This document shows positions 43,266-51,974 of a stretch of DNA of 64,000 bases, one piece after another. The notes under the pieces were generated by a model. The model saw nothing but the letters and a program-made list of their open reading frames with translations, did not search any database and was not told where the DNA came from. Location of the stretch: positions 1 through 64,000 of the forward strand of contig DAIQOK010000014.1 of the NCBI GenBank assembly GCA_036787895.1, read 5' to 3'. The first letter of the stretch is position 1; every line of letters begins with the position of its first letter. Position numbers and translations under genes: made by a program. This DNA comes from UBA7662 sp036787895 (GTDB lineage Bacteria; Bacteroidota; Bacteroidia; UBA7662).

Positions 43266-43328
43266 GCCTCAAAAATAAAAATTTAGCCGAAATGGCTGAG
43301 GCCGAACTGATATCCGACGTTTGCCGCT

Positions 43329-43703
43329 TTACTTATCTCCCCGATAATCTACTCCCCCAAACGCATACAACATGATGGTGCGCGAATAGCGCATGGACCA
43401 GGGCGAAAGTAGGATAGAAGCAGGAATAATGGTAAAAATATATACCCAGAGGTCTGGGTCGTTTAAGAGTACAAAATCAGCAACGCCTACAACCACCGAT
43501 ATAGCTACACTAAATGCATAACTCACATACATTGCCCCCCAGAAAAAGCCCGGTTCCACTTCGTAATGCAGACCACATTCGTGGCAGTAGCTATGCATTT
43601 GAGTGGCCTTAAGCAGCTTGTAGGCCGGGTATTTGAACATATCTGACTTTCGGCACTGCGGACATTTACAGGCAACCATCGCCTGAAACTGAGAAATAGC
43701 CAT
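43329..43703 (-). CDS. DUF983 membrane protein with zinc ribbon
   Basis: Small membrane protein of the DUF983 family. Two CxxC pairs, C14/C17 and C40/C43, form a zinc ribbon before two transmembrane helices (about residues 57-77 and 85-105). The family often appears at the end of cytochrome oxidase operons and near heme-copper assembly genes. Its start overlaps the end of the preceding CxxC gene by one base. Function is not established. Confidence 0.85.
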   Translation of the reverse strand: MAISQFQAMVACKCPQCRKSDMFKYPAYKLLKATQMHSYCHECGLHYEVEPGFFWGAMYVSYAFSVAISVVVGVADFVLLNDPDLWVYIFTIIPASILLSPWSMRYSRTIMLYAFGGVDYRGDK

Positions 43704-43945
43704 CAGCGTCGACGAATGCGATAAAGGTACATGCCGCCCACAGTGCCTACCATCACAAATGGCATGGCCAGCAGATACAAAATACCCTTATTGATGCCAT
43801 TACCCACCCGGGTGTCGCCCTCGTCTTTGCGGTTGGCTTCAAGTGAGGTTTTGCACATGGGACACTGGGCTGATGCAGTAGGCAACAATGCGCCGCCTAC
43901 TACCATAGTGAAGGCAAACGAAAGAACAATCAACAGCTTTTTCAT
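43703..43945 (-). CDS. Small exported CPMC-motif membrane protein
   Basis: An 80-residue protein with a signal peptide (LLIVLSFAFTMVVGGALLPTASA) followed immediately by AQCPMCKTSLEANR (C28 and C31). A transmembrane helix at about 55-74 (ILYLLALPFVMVGT-type) and a basic tail complete it. Small proteins with this layout recur beside DUF420 and DUF983 genes in Bacteroidota oxidase operons. A role in copper or heme handling is plausible from the CPMC pair and location, but unproven. Confidence 0.75.
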   Translation of the reverse strand: MKKLLIVLSFAFTMVVGGALLPTASAQCPMCKTSLEANRKDEGDTRVGNGINKGILYLLAMPFVMVGTVGGMYLYRIRRR

Positions 43946-43946
43946 A

Positions 43947-44471
43947 TCAGAAACTGTAATAAGGCGAAATCATCAGATAAACCACCACACCTGTAAGGGT
44001 AACATAGAGCCAGATGGGCATCGACCAGCGGGTGATACGTTTATGGGCTTCAATTTTTCCGGTGAGTCCACGGTAAAAACTCAGCAAAACCATGGGTAAA
44101 ACAGCAGCGGCCAAAATAATGTGGCTAATCAGGATAAACAGATAAACAGGTCGTATCGGATTGTCGGCCGGAAAGCGGGTTTCAACCCCGTAAGCATGAA
44201 AAATGATGTAAGAAACCAGGAAAATGCAGCTCAGGAAAAATGCCGACAAATTTAAGCGTTTGTGCCAGTTGATCTGTTTGCGTTTAATCATCACAAAGGA
44301 GGCGATTAATAAAACAGAACAAAGTCCATTGATTACCGCATTCAACTTAGGTAGAAGTGGAATCCAGCTGGGTGGGTTTTCCACCCGGGGCAAATAGAAC
44401 AAGATCACCACTGCAATCATTACAACGGCGCTAACCACATATATCGTCCGGAGTGCTATACTTTCTTTCAT
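43947..44471 (-). CDS. DUF420 membrane protein
   Basis: Polytopic membrane protein of about five helices (for example TIYVVSAVVMIAVVILFYL, LNAVINGLCSVLLIASFVMI, FFLSCIFLVSYIIFHAYG, YLFILISHIILAAAVLPMVL, PIWLYVTLTGVVVYLMI). Histidines in WHKRLN, FHAYG and SHIILA sit at helix ends, as expected for the DUF420 family, which is related to CtaG/YozB-like proteins of oxidase clusters. One base separates it from the following CPMC protein. Probable role in oxidase assembly. Confidence 0.85.
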   Translation of the reverse strand: MKESIALRTIYVVSAVVMIAVVILFYLPRVENPPSWIPLLPKLNAVINGLCSVLLIASFVMIKRKQINWHKRLNLSAFFLSCIFLVSYIIFHAYGVETRFPADNPIRPVYLFILISHIILAAAVLPMVLLSFYRGLTGKIEAHKRITRWSMPIWLYVTLTGVVVYLMISPYYSF

Positions 44472-44485
44472 GATAATTGAACGCT

Positions 44486-45115
44486 TTAACGGCGTTTTGG
44501 TTCGGTGTTGGCGTATTCTACAATTAATGTCCGAATATCTTCCATCAGTTTATCCGTTTCGGTGCGGATAACGGTGCGGTAGATACCTCGAACCCGGAGT
44601 TTGTGGTCGACCAAAAAACTAAGCTCCTCCAGTCGTGTTCCCTTTTTAAGCATTAACCACTCGGGTTCGTAAGTGAATATTTTGTCCTGCAGCAAGGCAG
44701 GCACCGGGCTATACGCCCGCTCCAGTTCAATCTTACGGGGGTAAATGGTTTTAAACCGGGAAGCGCTGCTATCTTCCACCTCGCTCACATTCACCAACCA
44801 GATTAGCGGATTGTCTTTGAACACATCTTCCACCCGTGCCAGTTGTTTGTAACGTATGCGGTTGTTGATTACATCCTTATTCGGGAAAAAGCTGAGTACC
44901 ATGACCTTGTTCTGTTGATTGGTCAGCAAACCTTCGAGCGGATGGAGCTGGTAATAAACCGTATCAACCTTGCCGCCTTTTACAAAGGAAAAAGCTTCCT
45001 TAGGTCCGAAGACAGGAAGCCTTTTGTAGTTGTTTTGTGCGAAAGTAACATAAAAGACGTAAGCCAGTGCGGGCAATGCCAGCAGCAGAAACAGCAGTCC
45101 GTATTGTTTTTTCAC
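44486..45115 (-). CDS. SCO1/SenC-like thioredoxin-fold protein lacking the CxxxC copper site
   Basis: Membrane-anchored periplasmic protein with one N-terminal helix (YGLLFLLLALPALAYVFYVTF). The region after KLPVFGPKEAFSF-type residues is arranged like the SCO family. At the position of the copper-binding CxxxC there is VMVLSFFPNKDVINNRIRY, with no cysteine. The expected later histidine is represented by DHKLRVRGIYR, so only that part of the site remains. Its place between coxIV and DUF420 is where SCO genes occur in related operons. It may be a structural or redox-inactive assembly factor. Confidence 0.65.
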   Translation of the reverse strand: MKKQYGLLFLLLALPALAYVFYVTFAQNNYKRLPVFGPKEAFSFVKGGKVDTVYYQLHPLEGLLTNQQNKVMVLSFFPNKDVINNRIRYKQLARVEDVFKDNPLIWLVNVSEVEDSSASRFKTIYPRKIELERAYSPVPALLQDKIFTYEPEWLMLKKGTRLEELSFLVDHKLRVRGIYRTVIRTETDKLMEDIRTLIVEYANTEPKRR

Positions 45116-45120
45116 TGTTT

Positions 45121-45432
45121 TTAGCGGAGATCAAACCAATAGGCACTTTCATTCATCAGGGCAGCGATGACGCCCAGGATAAAGATGGTAGGTACCAATA
45201 TGGAATAAATCAGGTTGATGCGCTCAAATTTGAGGTGCATGAAATAAGCTACGATATAAAATGCCTTCAAAATGGTGAGGGCAACGTAGATGAAGTTTTT
45301 GATGGGCTTGGCCATAAAAGCTTCGGGTATGGCGAGGGCAATGATAAACTCTACTGCGGTGATGGCCAACAGCACCCAAAATACGCGCCAGATTTCTTTT
45401 GGCGCCATGGCAGATCCGTGTTCTTGCGACAT
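45121..45432 (-). CDS. Cytochrome c oxidase subunit IV (small, caa3-type)
   Basis: Small three-helix subunit of the terminal oxidase. From the ATG at 45432 (MSQEHGSAMAPKEIWRVF) the protein has 103 residues with helices at about 16-35, 44-63 and 72-91. The KEIWRVFWVLLAITAVEFI ... AFYIVAYFMHLKFE pattern is typical of prokaryotic COX4. An upstream in-frame start at 45510 would run into the preceding gene and add unlike residues. It follows subunit III by 20 bases. Confidence 0.88.
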   Translation of the reverse strand: MSQEHGSAMAPKEIWRVFWVLLAITAVEFIIALAIPEAFMAKPIKNFIYVALTILKAFYIVAYFMHLKFERINLIYSILVPTIFILGVIAALMNESAYWFDLR

Positions 45433-45452
45433 GATGTGTGTATTTGCTAAGG

Positions 45453-46127
45453 TCAGATAAGGTAGAAGAAGGTGAAGACGAAGACCCAGACCAGGTCGAC
45501 AAAGTGCCAATACAGGCCCACTTTTTCAATCATCTCATAAGTGCCCCGGCGTTCAAAAACTCCTTTGGCGTTCATGATGGTGATGATGATATTGATGATT
45601 ACTCCTGAAAAAACGTGGAAACCATGGAAGCCGGTTATGGTAAAAAACAGATTGGTGAAATTCACCATACCTGCTGTGCCATCGGCATTTACAAAGGGGT
45701 TAGAACCCCACCAGGCGCCATCGTGATGGAGGTGCGTCCATTCCCAGGCCTGACAGCCGAGGAACAAAAATCCGCCGATGATGGTCCATATCATCCATTT
45801 GGTGACTTCTTTTTTCGCGCCGCGGTGACCGGCTTCTACCGCCAATACCATGGTTACACTACTCATGATGAGGATAAACGTCATGATACCTACAAAGACC
45901 AGGGGGAACTTTCCGTGGATAAAAGGAACCGCTGCGAAAACATCATCGGGTACAGGCCAGCTGGGAGCGCTGAAACGAAGTGCCGCATAAGCGAGCAGCA
46001 GGGCCGAGAAAGTAAATGCATCTGACAGGAGGAAAAACCACATCATCAGTTTGCCGTAGCTGGCACCGTAGGGTTCAGTACCACCGCCCCACATTTCTTT
46101 TTTACTGGTAATTGCTGTTGAAGCCAT
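45453..46127 (-). CDS. ctaE: Cytochrome c oxidase subunit III
   Basis: Polytopic subunit of the heme-copper oxidase. Helices include KLMMWFFLLSDAFTFSALLL, FVGIMTFILIMSSVTMVLAV, MIWTIIGGFLFLGCQAWEWT, TITGFHGFHVFSGVIINIII and VGLYWHFVDLVWVFVFTFFYL, with the family landmarks GFHGFHV and YWHFVDLVW. The first helices are less conserved than in proteobacterial enzymes. It is preceded by a second subunit-III-like gene, a pairing common in Bacteroidota oxidase operons. Confidence 0.92.
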   Translation of the reverse strand: MASTAITSKKEMWGGGTEPYGASYGKLMMWFFLLSDAFTFSALLLAYAALRFSAPSWPVPDDVFAAVPFIHGKFPLVFVGIMTFILIMSSVTMVLAVEAGHRGAKKEVTKWMIWTIIGGFLFLGCQAWEWTHLHHDGAWWGSNPFVNADGTAGMVNFTNLFFTITGFHGFHVFSGVIINIIITIMNAKGVFERRGTYEMIEKVGLYWHFVDLVWVFVFTFFYLI

Positions 46128-46152
46128 GTTCGGTTAGGGTATTAGCTTTGGT

Positions 46153-46737
46153 TTAATTCATAAAATAAAAGAATCCGTACAGATAAATCCAAAGAATTCC
46201 AAGGAAATGCCAGAAGAGTGTCACCAACTTCATTCCTAAGAGCTTTTTGCTATGCACCTGAAAACGGAAAGCTTGCGCAAATATAACGATTAGGGCAATA
46301 ATAGCACTAACTACGTGCAAGGCGTGGATAAAGGTAATCACATATAAAAATCCCACGGATGGATTACCATTCAGAAAGAGGCCGATATTCACCAACTGAC
46401 TGTAAGCCAGCAACTGAGCACCCACAAATCCAAGACCCAGTGCGAGGGTAAGTGCCATTCCGATTTTCACTTTACCCAGCTCATTTTTTTTTGCCTGTGT
46501 AAAACTCCATTGTAAAACGATACTCGAAAGCACCACCAGTGCCGTGGACAGCATAAATGCGGAAGGCAAGGCAAACTGCAACCAATTACCGTCGCCTTTG
46601 CGGACAATATAACCGCTGGTGAAACCGGCAAAAATCATGAATACACTTACCATAAAGGCCCACATCAGGAATTCTATGGGTTCAACTGCAAATTTGCGTC
46701 TTTCGGCACGCTTAGGACCAGCCATTTCTGCCATCAT
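46153..46737 (-). CDS. Cytochrome c oxidase subunit III-like protein (second paralogue)
   Basis: Shorter subunit-III-fold protein (194 residues) with five helices. Landmarks are LMWAFMVSVFMIFAGFTSGYIV, FMLSTALVVLSSIVLQWSFT, LLAYSQLVNIGLFLNGNPSVGFLYVITFIHALHVVSAIIALIV and the C-terminal LVTLFWHFLGILWIYLYGFFYFM. The HALHVVS and WHFLGILWIYL parts correspond to GFHV and WHFVDLVW in the canonical subunit. It precedes the canonical subunit by 25 bases and follows heme O synthase by 3. Confidence 0.88.
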   Translation of the reverse strand: MMAEMAGPKRAERRKFAVEPIEFLMWAFMVSVFMIFAGFTSGYIVRKGDGNWLQFALPSAFMLSTALVVLSSIVLQWSFTQAKKNELGKVKIGMALTLALGLGFVGAQLLAYSQLVNIGLFLNGNPSVGFLYVITFIHALHVVSAIIALIVIFAQAFRFQVHSKKLLGMKLVTLFWHFLGILWIYLYGFFYFMN

Positions 46738-46740
46738 AGT

Positions 46741-47640
46741 TTATATTTTATCGATCAGATAAATCAGTTGTACAATAGGTAAATAAACAAAAGAACCGAA
46801 CATCAGTTTACGGGCATCCGATTTATCGAGGCTGCGGTATAATTTCCAGGCTTGCGCGAGAAACAAAAGGCTGGCAATCAGACAAACCACCGCTGCCCAC
46901 CAGCCGGCAAAGCCGTAATAAACAGGTGCAAGACTGATAGGAATCAGTGTTGCCGTATACCACAAAATCTGAAAAGCGTTTTTCCGACCGGGTTCACCGG
47001 CATTGGGTAGTAGTCGGAAGCCAGCTTTGCCATAATCATCATGCAAAATCCAGGCGATGGCCCAGAAATGCGGAAATTGCCAGATGAACTGTACTAAAAA
47101 TAATAGCCCTGCCTCCAGATTCAGATGACCGTTAAATGCCGCATAGCCAATAAGAATGGGCAAGGCTCCCGGAAACGCTCCCACAAACACCGCGAACGGA
47201 CTGTGTTTTTTCATGGGGGTATATACAAAGGCATAACTCAGCAACGACATCAACCCCAGCGCCGCGCTCAGCTTATTGGTGAATATGCCTATGATGATTA
47301 CACCCGCCACCCCCATCAATAATGCCAGCAAAGCCGCCTCCCAAACCGACATACGGCCTGTAGCCACCGGCCGGTTAGCAGTACGTGCCATCAGTTGGTC
47401 ACTTTCCTTTTCGATGATTTGATTGATTCCATTAGATGCACCCACGATGAGAAAACCACCGAGCAGCAGCCATAAAAACTGGATCACATCAAAAGCACTA
47501 CCCGCTGCAATGGCGTAACCAATACCCGAGCTGAAAACCACCAAGGATGCCAGGCGAATTTTCAGGAATTGGGCATAATCACGTATTTTCTGCATGGACA
47601 GTGAACTTCTTTTCGTAAGCGGCAGTGCGTTTGGCAGCAT
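46741..47640 (-). CDS. ctaB: Heme O synthase (protoheme IX farnesyltransferase)
   Basis: UbiA-family prenyltransferase attaching farnesyl to heme B. Nine or so helices are predicted. The first polyprenyl-diphosphate site reads NGINQIIEKESDQLMARTANRPVATG near residue 82. The second region, PHFWAIAWILHDDYGKAGFRLLPN near 190, is also present. The first 15 residues (LPNALPLTKRSSLS) could be extra, and an internal ATG at 47595 (MQKIRDYAQFLKIR) is an alternative start. It is adjacent to heme A synthase, with 3 bases between them, so the operon supplies heme A for the oxidase. Confidence 0.93.
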   Translation of the reverse strand: MLPNALPLTKRSSLSMQKIRDYAQFLKIRLASLVVFSSGIGYAIAAGSAFDVIQFLWLLLGGFLIVGASNGINQIIEKESDQLMARTANRPVATGRMSVWEAALLALLMGVAGVIIIGIFTNKLSAALGLMSLLSYAFVYTPMKKHSPFAVFVGAFPGALPILIGYAAFNGHLNLEAGLLFLVQFIWQFPHFWAIAWILHDDYGKAGFRLLPNAGEPGRKNAFQILWYTATLIPISLAPVYYGFAGWWAAVVCLIASLLFLAQAWKLYRSLDKSDARKLMFGSFVYLPIVQLIYLIDKI

Positions 47641-47643
47641 GGC

Positions 47644-48633
47644 TTAGTGTTGGGTATGCGGACGTTGATGACGGTAAAACGCTATCCATAACCAAAATAA
47701 AACACCAAAAGCAGCAGAACTGAATACAATATGCAATGCCTGCGGCACAGCTGGTAAAGCAAACTGATTCAGCGCTACCCCAGTGAACACTTGGGCGCCG
47801 GTCAAAAGCAGTGCAAAAATACCATACTTATTCAGCTTTTGTGCAGCAAATACAGTATTTACACGATAAGTGAGATAAACCACCGCAGCAGTGGTTACCA
47901 TCGAAAAAACTTTGTGCAAGGCAAATCCGGAACCTAAAGCTCTGAGCCATTCCTGTTTGCCTGCACCTGGTATGGTCTTGGCCGCAGTATCGATGGCTTC
48001 GCGTACTTGCGTACCAAGAATAATCTGTATCAGTAGTAACAAACCGACGCCTAATAGCAATCGCTCAAACCTTTTGAGGACTGGCTTTTCAGCGGTCAGA
48101 TATTGGGGATGACTGTAAGCCCGGGCTGCCAACAATACAGCGGCTATGATCAGGGCTAATACCAAATGTAGGGTAATAATGCCCTGGTGCAGATTGGTCA
48201 TCACCACAAAGGCGCCTACCCCACCCTGAATGAGCACCAATACCAAACCGACCAACGCCAATTGCCAGACAATTGGGTTCGACCTTTTAAAGGCCCGATA
48301 AGCAAAAACAAGGTGTAGAATAATAAAAAAGCCGGTTAACACCCCAAATAGCCTGTTCAGATATTCTGTCCAGGTTTTAATGGCATTAAAAGTAGTATCG
48401 GCATACCCCCGGTCATGGTAAATCTGCCGATAATTGTCAGGCAATTCCGATACATCCGTTGGAGGCACCCACTGGCCGAAACATTTCGGCCAATCGGGGC
48501 ATCCCATGCCAGCCCCCGAACTTCTTACAATACCACCAATTGCTATCAATAAAAAAACCACCACGATAGTGGCAAAGCTGAACTTTTGGTACAACTGTGC
48601 ACGACCGTGGTGGTTCGGGGAAATACCGCTCAT
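47644..48633 (-). CDS. ctaA: Heme A synthase (COX15/CtaA)
   Basis: Membrane enzyme oxidising heme O to heme A. Eight helices, and family motifs: RSSGAGMGCPDWPKCFGQWVPP near the N-terminus (a conserved segment with the cysteine pair), WTEYLNRLFGVLTG, LHQGIITLHLVLALI, GALNQFALPAVPQALHIVFS and the buried histidines in LHL, NRL and ALHIV. Length 329 is typical for Bacteroidota. It lies 14 bases after ctaD and directly before ctaB. Confidence 0.93.
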   Translation of the reverse strand: MSGISPNHHGRAQLYQKFSFATIVVVFLLIAIGGIVRSSGAGMGCPDWPKCFGQWVPPTDVSELPDNYRQIYHDRGYADTTFNAIKTWTEYLNRLFGVLTGFFIILHLVFAYRAFKRSNPIVWQLALVGLVLVLIQGGVGAFVVMTNLHQGIITLHLVLALIIAAVLLAARAYSHPQYLTAEKPVLKRFERLLLGVGLLLLIQIILGTQVREAIDTAAKTIPGAGKQEWLRALGSGFALHKVFSMVTTAAVVYLTYRVNTVFAAQKLNKYGIFALLLTGAQVFTGVALNQFALPAVPQALHIVFSSAAFGVLFWLWIAFYRHQRPHTQH

Positions 48634-48647
48634 GGATAAAGCGGCTA

Positions 48648-50534
48648 TTAAGCTTTTCTTATGCCGAATAGATTGATAAAACGGCTGAAGAGCACTTTAT
48701 CAGCCACTGTAGTTTCGGCTGGTGAAGTGGCACGCTCAGGTGCTGGTTTAACTTTGCCCTGACGCAATTCTTCTGGCAAATCATCATCTTTTACAGTTTG
48801 CATGATGAAATCTTCTGGCGCACCAGGCACACTGTAATCGTACGGCCAGCGGTGTACATGAGGAATATTACCGGGCCAGTTGCCGTGAATGCGCTCTTCA
48901 ATAGGAGCTGTCCATTCCAAGGTATTCGACCGCCAAGGGTTTTGAGGTGATTTTTTACCGCGTTTGATGCTGTAATAGAAATTCCAGATGAAAATCAACT
49001 GTGCTGCAGTTCCAAGTATGGCTGAGATAGAGATGAACTTATTCAAATCACCCCATTCACCCATCCATTCAAAACCGGTGAAATTGTAGTAACGACGTGG
49101 CACACCATCCAGACCCATAAAGTGCATAGGGAAGAATACCATATACACAGCTGCAAAAGTCAACCAGAAGTGGAGATACCCCAACTTTTCGTTCATCAGG
49201 GTACCGAACATACGGGGATACCAGTGGTAAACGCCAGCGAGCATACCAAACATTGCCGCCGAACCCATCACTAGGTGGAAGTGAGCCACTACAAAATAGG
49301 TATCGTGCAAGTTGATGTCGAGGGCAGCATTGCCGAGATAGAGACCAGTCAAACCACCGGAAATGAAGAGGGAAACGAGACCAATGGCGAACAACATGCC
49401 CGGTGTAAAGCGGATATTGCCACGCCACAGGGTGGCCAGGTAGTTAAACGTCTTCACGGCCGAAGGCACAGCAATGATGAGGGTCAAAATCATAAATACA
49501 TTGCCGAGGAATGGGTTCATACCAGTGATGAACATGTGGTGACCCCATACCACGAAAGAGAGTACCGAGATACCAATCAACGAACCAATCATGGCACGGT
49601 AGCCGAAAATTGGCTTACGGGCATTGGTTGCGATTACTTCGGAGGTAATACCCAATGCTGGCATCAATACGATGTATACTTCAGGGTGACCGAGGAACCA
49701 GAACAGGTGCTGGAACAAAATCGGGCTACCACCATTACGGTTCAAGACCTCACCAGCAATAAAAATATCGCTCAAATAGAAACTGGTGCCGAAAGAGCGG
49801 TCGAAAATCAATAAAACAGCTGCTGCGAGCAATACCGGGAACGACAATACGCCCAAAATGGAAGTTGTCAGGAACGACCAGATGGTCAGCGGCAAACGGG
49901 TCATTTTCATACCCGGTGTACGCATATTCAAAATGGTAGTTATGTAGTTCAACGAGCCCATCAAAGACGAGGCGATGAAGAGCGTCATCGAAATCAACCA
50001 AAGCGTCATACCTAGACCGGAGCCTGGAATGGCTTGTGGCAAGGCACTTAATGGCGGATAAATCGTCCAACCGGCAGAAGCTGGTCCGCTTTCAACGAAA
50101 AGAGAAATCAACATAATCACCGACGAACAGAAAAACAACCAATAGCTGACCATGTTCAGGAAAGGTGACGCCATATCACGGGCACCAATCTGCAAGGGTA
50201 TCAACAGATTCGAAAATGTGCCACTCAAGCCGGCAGTAAGTACAAAAAATACCATCAGGGTTCCGTGCAAAGTCACTAGAGCCAGGTAGAAATTCGGATC
50301 CAAACGACCGCCTTTACCCCAGTCGCCCAATAGGGTTTCCAACCAAGGGAAGGTATTTTCCGGCCAGCCAAGTTGTAAACGGAACAACAAAGAAAGCAGG
50401 GCTGCGATGAAAGCCATGATCATACCGGTTATCAGGTATTGTTTGGCAATCATCTTGTGATCCATCGAGAAGATATACTTCGAAATGAAGGTCTCCTTGT
50501 GGTGTTCGTGGTGATGTTCTGCGGTGTGCGCCAT
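48648..50534 (-). CDS. ctaD: Cytochrome c oxidase subunit I
   Basis: Catalytic subunit of the aa3-type oxidase, 12 or more helices. Key sites are present: the low-spin heme ligand region LVTLHGTLMVFFVLTAGLSG, the GHPEVYIVLMPALGITSEV cross-linked His-Tyr region, WGHHMFITGMNPFL for copper B, and HDTYFVVAHFHLVMGSAAMFG for both heme ligands. The glutamate of GHPEVY suggests the D-channel-containing A type. A 90-residue C-terminal extension is charged (LEWTAPIEERIHGN, PEELRQGKVKPAPERA). Gap of 21 bases after subunit II. Confidence 0.95.
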   Translation of the reverse strand: MAHTAEHHHEHHKETFISKYIFSMDHKMIAKQYLITGMIMAFIAALLSLLFRLQLGWPENTFPWLETLLGDWGKGGRLDPNFYLALVTLHGTLMVFFVLTAGLSGTFSNLLIPLQIGARDMASPFLNMVSYWLFFCSSVIMLISLFVESGPASAGWTIYPPLSALPQAIPGSGLGMTLWLISMTLFIASSLMGSLNYITTILNMRTPGMKMTRLPLTIWSFLTTSILGVLSFPVLLAAAVLLIFDRSFGTSFYLSDIFIAGEVLNRNGGSPILFQHLFWFLGHPEVYIVLMPALGITSEVIATNARKPIFGYRAMIGSLIGISVLSFVVWGHHMFITGMNPFLGNVFMILTLIIAVPSAVKTFNYLATLWRGNIRFTPGMLFAIGLVSLFISGGLTGLYLGNAALDINLHDTYFVVAHFHLVMGSAAMFGMLAGVYHWYPRMFGTLMNEKLGYLHFWLTFAAVYMVFFPMHFMGLDGVPRRYYNFTGFEWMGEWGDLNKFISISAILGTAAQLIFIWNFYYSIKRGKKSPQNPWRSNTLEWTAPIEERIHGNWPGNIPHVHRWPYDYSVPGAPEDFIMQTVKDDDLPEELRQGKVKPAPERATSPAETTVADKVLFSRFINLFGIRKA

Positions 50535-50555
50535 AGCTGTATATGCCTTTATTGC

Positions 50556-51974
50556 TTAGTTCAGAGATGCGGTTTGTACTTCTGGTTTTTTGAAATAAGT
50601 CTTCTGTTTGGCCAACCAGGCATCGTATTCGGCCTGTTCAACCACCACAAACTTCATCCGCATATTAAAGTGTGCGGCGCCGCAAATTTTGTTGCAGGCG
50701 AGTTCGTAGTTGAAGTTATAATTCCCGGTAGTGCGACGCATTTGTTCGGTGGTCATGGTCGGGGTGAAGTAGAACTGGGTCGGCATGCCGGGAACCACGT
50801 TCATTTGTACACGGAAATGCGGTAAATAAGCAGAATGGATTACGTCGCGAGCACGCAAACGTAACATCACCGGCTTGTTCACAACCAAATATACCTCGGG
50901 AACGAGCAAATCATCGCTCGACTTCGGATCTTCGGCATCAATACCCATATCGTTGGTAGCAGAGATGAGCTTATAGTTGTGTCCACCTAACTCACCATCG
51001 GCACCGGTATAGCGGGCCTTCCAGCCAAATTGGTAGGCAAACAATTCAATGGTAGTCGCTTCCTCGGCCACTTCGCCCTGGGTAATATCACGCCATACTT
51101 TAGTGCCATACAATACGAGCACGGTGAGTACTGCAGCAGGAATGATGGTCCACAGGAATTCAAGCTTGTGGTTGTCGGCATAGAAATAGGCTTTACGACC
51201 TTCTCTGCGACGGTAAATGTAAGGATAAACGAAGAGGAGGATGTGGGTGATGATGAAAACCACGAAGGTTAGCCAAAAGGTCACGGCCAACATATTGTCG
51301 ATCAATACGCCATGTATCGAAGCAGCTTCGGGCAAGGTGAATTTCATGTATTTGAGGAAGTTCCAGCTCACAAAGAGGAAGAACACTACCATAAATACAA
51401 TAAACAGGAAAGCGTTTACAGTATTCCAATTAAATAATTGAATGCCTTTGGCACGGTAAGATGCAGAAACCGTACGACCGGCAACCAGCAATGTGGCACC
51501 TAAAACGGCTACCATCAGCATTAACAAAATGCTATTCGAAAACCCACCATCACTAGGTGCGGCAGCAGCAGCTGCACCACCGTCGGTAGTTGCTGTGGCT
51601 GCTGGAGCGGCTTTCTCCTGCTCCTTGATGTAAGCGAGTACCGATTTGATCTCCTCATCGCTCCAATCATAGGCCGGCATAGCCACTTTGTTCCATTTGG
51701 CAAACAAATCCACCGCGTACTGATCGCCACCGGCAATCACGGCTTGCGAATTTCTAACCCATTTGAGTAACCAGGCTTCATCGCGTCTTTCACTGATGCC
51801 TTTTAAGGCCGGACCAACCAAATCCTGGTCGATTTTGTGGCAGGCAGCACAATTGTTCGCATAAAGCTCGGCACCATCGGGTTGCGCCTGACTTGTATTG
51901 ACAGTAAGTGCCAACACGGCCACCAGCAAGCCGCGGCTGATCGAAGACGAAGAAAACAGATTTCTGAATTTCAT
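50556..51974 (-). CDS. ctaC: Cytochrome c oxidase subunit II with N-terminal cytochrome c domain
   Basis: Fusion protein of the terminal oxidase. After a signal peptide (ending TSQA, about residue 30) comes a class I cytochrome c domain: CAACH at C42/C45/H46 and a likely axial Met99 in KVAMPAYDW. A low-complexity linker (residues 120-142, rich in Ala) leads to four transmembrane helices at about 145-165, 190-215, 225-255 and 275-300. The CuA domain ends with ELACNKICGAAHFNM, giving C427, C431, H435 and M438, plus a histidine in IHSAYLPHF. In the well-known caa3 oxidases the cytochrome is C-terminal, so this arrangement is noteworthy. It is the first gene of the operon. Confidence 0.9.
   Translation of the reverse strand: MKFRNLFSSSSISRGLLVAVLALTVNTSQAQPDGAELYANNCAACHKIDQDLVGPALKGISERRDEAWLLKWVRNSQAVIAGGDQYAVDLFAKWNKVAMPAYDWSDEEIKSVLAYIKEQEKAAPAATATTDGGAAAAAAPSDGGFSNSILLMLMVAVLGATLLVAGRTVSASYRAKGIQLFNWNTVNAFLFIVFMVVFFLFVSWNFLKYMKFTLPEAASIHGVLIDNMLAVTFWLTFVVFIITHILLFVYPYIYRRREGRKAYFYADNHKLEFLWTIIPAAVLTVLVLYGTKVWRDITQGEVAEEATTIELFAYQFGWKARYTGADGELGGHNYKLISATNDMGIDAEDPKSSDDLLVPEVYLVVNKPVMLRLRARDVIHSAYLPHFRVQMNVVPGMPTQFYFTPTMTTEQMRRTTGNYNFNYELACNKICGAAHFNMRMKFVVVEQAEYDAWLAKQKTYFKKPEVQTASLN

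Noticed and set aside
49275..49814. Open frame of 179 codons opposite ctaD
   Set aside because: Low-complexity product rich in His, Thr and Glu and antisense to a highly conserved oxidase gene.
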